DNA of 64,000 nucleotides, taken from Nitrosovibrio sp. Nv17. Lineage in GTDB: Bacteria > Pseudomonadota > Gammaproteobacteria > Burkholderiales > Nitrosomonadaceae. Location of the stretch: positions 79,333-143,332 of the forward strand of contig NZ_FPIQ01000006.1 of NCBI RefSeq assembly GCF_900119085.1, written 5' to 3'. Position 1 is the stretch's first letter; every line of letters starts with the position of its first letter. Below, one piece after another: positions 60,646-64,000 of this stretch. The notes beneath the pieces were generated by a model that had not been told where the DNA came from, searched no databases, and saw nothing but the letters and a program-made list of their open reading frames with translations. The position numbers were made by a program, and so were the translations under genes.

Positions 60646-61962
60646 ATGAAACCCATCCGCATAGGTCTGTTAGGTGTCGGTACCGTCGGCGGCGGCACCT
60701 TCACGGTACTCCGGCGCAACCGGGAGGAGATCACCCGCCGGGCGGGCCGGGACATCGTCATCCGCATGATCGCCGACCGCGACGTGGAGAAGGCGCGCGG
60801 CATCGCCGGAGACGACGCCGTGGTGACCGCCGACGCGAACGAGGTCGTGACGCACCCCGACATCGACGTGGTGGTGGAGCTGATCGGCGGCTACACCGCC
60901 GCCAGGGAGCTGACGCTGAAGGCCATCGATCACGGCAAGCACGTGGTGACCGCGAACAAGGCACTGCTTGCCTCCCACGGCACCGAGATCTTCGCCGCCG
61001 CGCAGAGGAAGGGCGTGATGATCGCGTTCGAGGCGGCGGTGGCAGGCGGCATTCCCATCATCAAGGCGCTGCGCGAAGGGCTGACCGCCAACCGCATCGA
61101 GTGGATCGGCGGCATCATCAACGGCACCAGCAACTTCATCCTGTCGGAGATGCGCGACAAGGGGCTCACCTTCGACACGGTGCTGAAGCAGGCGCAGAAG
61201 CTGGGCTACGCCGAGGCCGACCCCACCTTCGACGTCGAGGGCATCGACGCCGCGCACAAGATCACCATCATGGCGGCCATCGCCTTCGGTATCCCGATGC
61301 AGTTCGACAAGGCGTACACGGAGGGCATCGCCAAGCTGACCCGCGAAGACATCCGCTACGCGGAAGAGCTGGGCTACCGCATCAAGCTGCTGGGCATCAC
61401 CCGGCGCACGCCCCGCGGCATCGAGCTGCGCGTGCATCCCACCCTGATCCCGGCGCGGCGCCTGATCGCCAACGTGGAAGGCGTGATGAACGCGATCGTG
61501 GTGAAGGGCGATGCGGTGGGCGCGACCCTGTACTACGGCGCGGGCGCGGGCGCGGAACCCACCGCCAGCTCGGTGGTGGCCGACCTGGTGGACATCGCCC
61601 GCATGCACACCGCCGATCCCAAGCACCGCGTGCCCCACCTCGCCTTCCAGCCGGAGCTGCTGTCGAACGTTCCCATCCTGGAGATGGACGAGGTGGAGAC
61701 CGCCTACTATCTGCGCCTGCGGGCGATGGACAAGCCCGGGGCGCTGGCCGACATCACCCGCGTGCTGGCGGAACGCGGCATCTCCATCGACGCGATGGTG
61801 CAGAAGGAGCCGAGCGAGGGCGAGGATCAGGTGGACATCATCATGCTCACCCACCTGGCGGTGGAGAAGAACGTCAACGCCGCCATCGCCAGCATCCAGA
61901 AGCTGCCGCTGACGACCGGCAAGGTCACGCGCATCCGGCTGGAGGAACTGGGCGGCAAATAG
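60646..61962 (+). CDS. hom: homoserine dehydrogenase
   Basis: A 438-residue monofunctional enzyme reducing aspartate semialdehyde to homoserine for threonine and methionine. N-terminal GLLGVGTVGGG nucleotide-binding turn, central GGIINGTSNFIL and YAEADPTFDVEGIDAAHKI, and a C-terminal ACT domain (about residues 355-430) for threonine feedback. thrC follows 39 bp later. Confidence 0.95.
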   Translation: MKPIRIGLLGVGTVGGGTFTVLRRNREEITRRAGRDIVIRMIADRDVEKARGIAGDDAVVTADANEVVTHPDIDVVVELIGGYTAARELTLKAIDHGKHVVTANKALLASHGTEIFAAAQRKGVMIAFEAAVAGGIPIIKALREGLTANRIEWIGGIINGTSNFILSEMRDKGLTFDTVLKQAQKLGYAEADPTFDVEGIDAAHKITIMAAIAFGIPMQFDKAYTEGIAKLTREDIRYAEELGYRIKLLGITRRTPRGIELRVHPTLIPARRLIANVEGVMNAIVVKGDAVGATLYYGAGAGAEPTASSVVADLVDIARMHTADPKHRVPHLAFQPELLSNVPILEMDEVETAYYLRLRAMDKPGALADITRVLAERGISIDAMVQKEPSEGEDQVDIIMLTHLAVEKNVNAAIASIQKLPLTTGKVTRIRLEELGGK

Positions 61963-62001
61963 CCGATCTCATCCCCATTCCGGACTGAATCCTATTCGAC
62001 G

Positions 62002-63468
62002 ATGCGATACATATCGACCCGCGGCGGCATGCCGCCCAAGAAATTCTCCCAGATCCTGCTGGCCGGGCTGGCGCCAGACGGCGGCCTGGCGATGCCGGAA
62101 GCCTATCCCGCCGTCACGGCTGCCGAGCTGGAGGCGTGGCGTGGCCTGGACTACCCGGCGCTCGCCTTCGAGATCGTCTCCCGCTTCGTGGACGACATTT
62201 CCGCGGCCGACCTCCGCGGCATCCTGGCCCGCACCTACACCGCCGGGGCATTCCGCAGCGATGAGATCACGCCCCTGCGGACGCTGGAGCCGGGGCTGCA
62301 CATCCTGGGACTGTCGAACGGCCCCACGCTGGCGTTCAAGGACATCGCCATGCAGCTGCTGGGCAACCTGTTCGAGCATGCCCTCGCCCGGACGGGAGAG
62401 GATCTCAACATCCTGGGCGCCACGTCGGGGGACACCGGCCCGAGCGCGGAGCATGCCATGCGCGGCAAGCGCGGCATCCGAGTGTTCATGCTCTCCCCGC
62501 AGGGAAAGATGAGCCGGTTCCAGACCGCGCAGATGTTCTCCCTGAAGGAGCCGAACATCTTCAACATCGCCATCCGCGGCGTGTTCGACGACTGCCAGGA
62601 CATCGTCAAGGCGGTCAGCAACGATATCACCTTCAAGCAGCGCCATCGCATCGGCACCGTCAATTCGATCAACTGGGCGCGCATCCTGGCGCAGGTGGTG
62701 TACTACTTCAAGGGGTACCTCGCCGCCACCACCTCGAATGCCGAGCAGGTGTCGTTCGCCGTCCCGTCGGGAAACTTCGGCAATGTCTGCGCCGGGCACG
62801 TGGCGCGCATGATGGGCCTGCCCATCCGGCGGCTGATCGTCGCCACCAACGAGAACGACGTGCTGGACGAGTTCTTCCGCACCGGCTGCTACCGGCCGCG
62901 CGCCACCACCGAGACGGTGCACACCAGCAGCCCCTCGATGGACATCTCCAAGGCTTCCAACTTCGAGCGCTTCATCTTCGACCTGAGCGGACGGGACACG
63001 GCCCGGGTGAAGGAGCTGTGGCGGGCCGTGGACAAGGGGGGCGCCTTCGACCTGTCCGGCACGCCGCTGTGGGAGAGGATGGCCGATTTCGGCTTCGTCT
63101 CCGGCGCCAGCAATCACGCGGCGCGGATCGCGACGATACGCGAGACGTGGGCGCGCTACGGGGAGCTGATCGATCCGCATACCGCCGACGGCCTGAAGGT
63201 GGGGCAGGCGCACCGGGAGGAGGGCGTGCCGCTGGTGTGCCTGGAGACCGCCCTGCCGGTGAAGTTTTCCGACAGCATCGTCGAGGCCCTGGGCCGGGAG
63301 CCGGAGCGTCCGGCGGGATACGAGAACCTCGAGAGCCTGCCGCAGCGCTACGTGGTGATGAACGCCGACAGCGACGCGGTGAAGGCGTTCATCGTGGAAC
63401 AGGTTGCGGGCCAGGACTGGGGCACGCCGCCCGCCCTGCTTTCCGGGGCGTACGGCGCCGACGTGTAG
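62002..63468 (+). CDS. thrC: threonine synthase
   Basis: A 488-residue PLP enzyme converting phosphohomoserine to threonine. PLP lysine Lys113 in LAFKDIAMQ, ATSGDTGPSAE phosphate region and FAVPSGNFGNVCAG loop are intact; the length fits the long (fungal/proteobacterial) form. Last gene of the hom-thrC pair; an IS110 element lies downstream. Confidence 0.95.
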   Translation: MRYISTRGGMPPKKFSQILLAGLAPDGGLAMPEAYPAVTAAELEAWRGLDYPALAFEIVSRFVDDISAADLRGILARTYTAGAFRSDEITPLRTLEPGLHILGLSNGPTLAFKDIAMQLLGNLFEHALARTGEDLNILGATSGDTGPSAEHAMRGKRGIRVFMLSPQGKMSRFQTAQMFSLKEPNIFNIAIRGVFDDCQDIVKAVSNDITFKQRHRIGTVNSINWARILAQVVYYFKGYLAATTSNAEQVSFAVPSGNFGNVCAGHVARMMGLPIRRLIVATNENDVLDEFFRTGCYRPRATTETVHTSSPSMDISKASNFERFIFDLSGRDTARVKELWRAVDKGGAFDLSGTPLWERMADFGFVSGASNHAARIATIRETWARYGELIDPHTADGLKVGQAHREEGVPLVCLETALPVKFSDSIVEALGREPERPAGYENLESLPQRYVVMNADSDAVKAFIVEQVAGQDWGTPPALLSGAYGADV

Positions 63469-63682
63469 CACCCGGTGCCGAAGGCCGCAGGATGGGCAGG
63501 CCCCGCCGTCCCGCACGCTCGGGCAACGGGTTGGGCAATAGAGATCTATCTGCATTATCCGCTCCCGCTCCCACTCCGCGGGCCCGGGCACGGGAATCCC
63601 GAAGCCCATCAACACAAAGACCAAGAAGAAAGGTATCCAGGTAGATACTCTGTTCAGAGTCAACACTAATTCATGTTTTTGC

Positions 63683-64000
63683 TCATGCGGGAAGGGCATA
63701 GAAGCGTTGATTATCGAAGGGCTGGTCATGAGTGAGCATGCCGTGGATGGCATGCAGCAATTTACGCATGACAGCGCATACTCCTTGCAAAGGAGTCTTG
63801 CCGTTGCAGATCAGATGCTCGAAGAAGCCCTTCACGTATGGATCATGTTTCTTGGCGGACAGAGCTGGCAGATAGAGGGCACGGCGGATATGGCAGTTGC
63901 CGGCTTTGGAGATGCAGGCGCGCTTGTCCACGCTGGTTCCCGACTTGAAGTGACGGGGGTCCAGTCCTGCCGCCTTGACCCATTGCTTGTGGCTCAACCC
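63683..64000 (-). mobile_element. IS110-family element, transposase C-terminal part, runs off the right edge
   Basis: The minus-strand frame, open to the window edge, encodes the C-terminal Transposase_20 domain of an IS110-type DEDD/serine recombinase: SHKQWVKAAGLDPRHFKSGTSVDKRACISKAGNCHIRRALYLPALSA and CAVMRKLLHAIHGML, about 105 residues visible. The catalytic N-terminal part lies outside. IS110 elements lack long inverted repeats, so the exact insertion boundary within 63469-63682 is not visible. It lies directly downstream of thrC. Confidence 0.85.

Overview
The window is high-GC DNA from a proteobacterium, most likely a betaproteobacterium. The best evidence is the run truA-trpF-trpB-trpA-accD-folC-dedD-cvpA-purF-metZ (38061-47968), a gene order typical of that class, together with the alaA-hom-thrC run at 59347-63468. 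I cannot place the genus. No rRNA or tRNA gene was recognised.

Layout. (1) 1-14163 is host DNA: the end of ada with a divergent 2OG oxygenase; a MarR regulator facing a fatty acid desaturase across a perfect 46-bp palindrome; a small catabolic set (aldehyde dehydrogenase, tautomerase, SDR); metY; an alpha/beta hydrolase; a hybrid histidine kinase with dps; a Fur box; an HTH protein; and a FMN reductase/hemerythrin/FmdE-like trio. It ends with a Bor-like lipoprotein. (2) 14164-34617 is a podovirus-type virion block: spanins, small and large terminase, portal, scaffold, N4-gp56-type capsid protein, adaptors, tail fibre, lysozyme, tail and internal virion proteins. It has no integrase, repressor or replication gene inside the window. 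Two unusual insertions lie in it: an AT-rich pair encoding a predicted polysaccharide lyase (18960-20512), and a 1-kb array of 15 REP-like units of about 59 bp, bracketed by two identical inverted copies (25884-26867). A strong promoter followed by two terminators and no ORF (14238-14493) lies at its left edge. (3) 34659-37713 holds a very AT-rich glycosyltransferase, an O-antigen ligase-type protein and a small unknown gene. (4) 38061-47968 is the tRNA-modification, tryptophan, fatty acid, folate, purine and methionine housekeeping run, with a SAM-II-like riboswitch before metZ. (5) 48163-58805 holds two small cytosolic proteins, an EF-hand membrane protein and a signalling group: a degenerate LapD-like receptor, a large multi-sensor hybrid kinase and a response regulator with an intact EAL domain. 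(6) 58795-64000 holds an Mth938-like protein, alaA, hom, thrC and the start of an IS110 element that runs off the right edge.

How the parts work together. Methionine, threonine and alanine supply is covered by hom, thrC, alaA, metZ and metY; metZ appears to be under S-adenosylmethionine control. The kinase at 53461 and the EAL response regulator at 57561 are adjacent, are read in the same direction, and probably form one phosphorelay that lowers cyclic di-GMP. The LapD-like protein next door would sense cyclic di-GMP rather than degrade it. The phage block retains a full set of packaging, head, tail and lysis genes with open frames, but it looks incomplete as an autonomous phage. Its lyase, its fibre tip and the neighbouring surface-polysaccharide genes all point to adaptation to cell-surface glycans.
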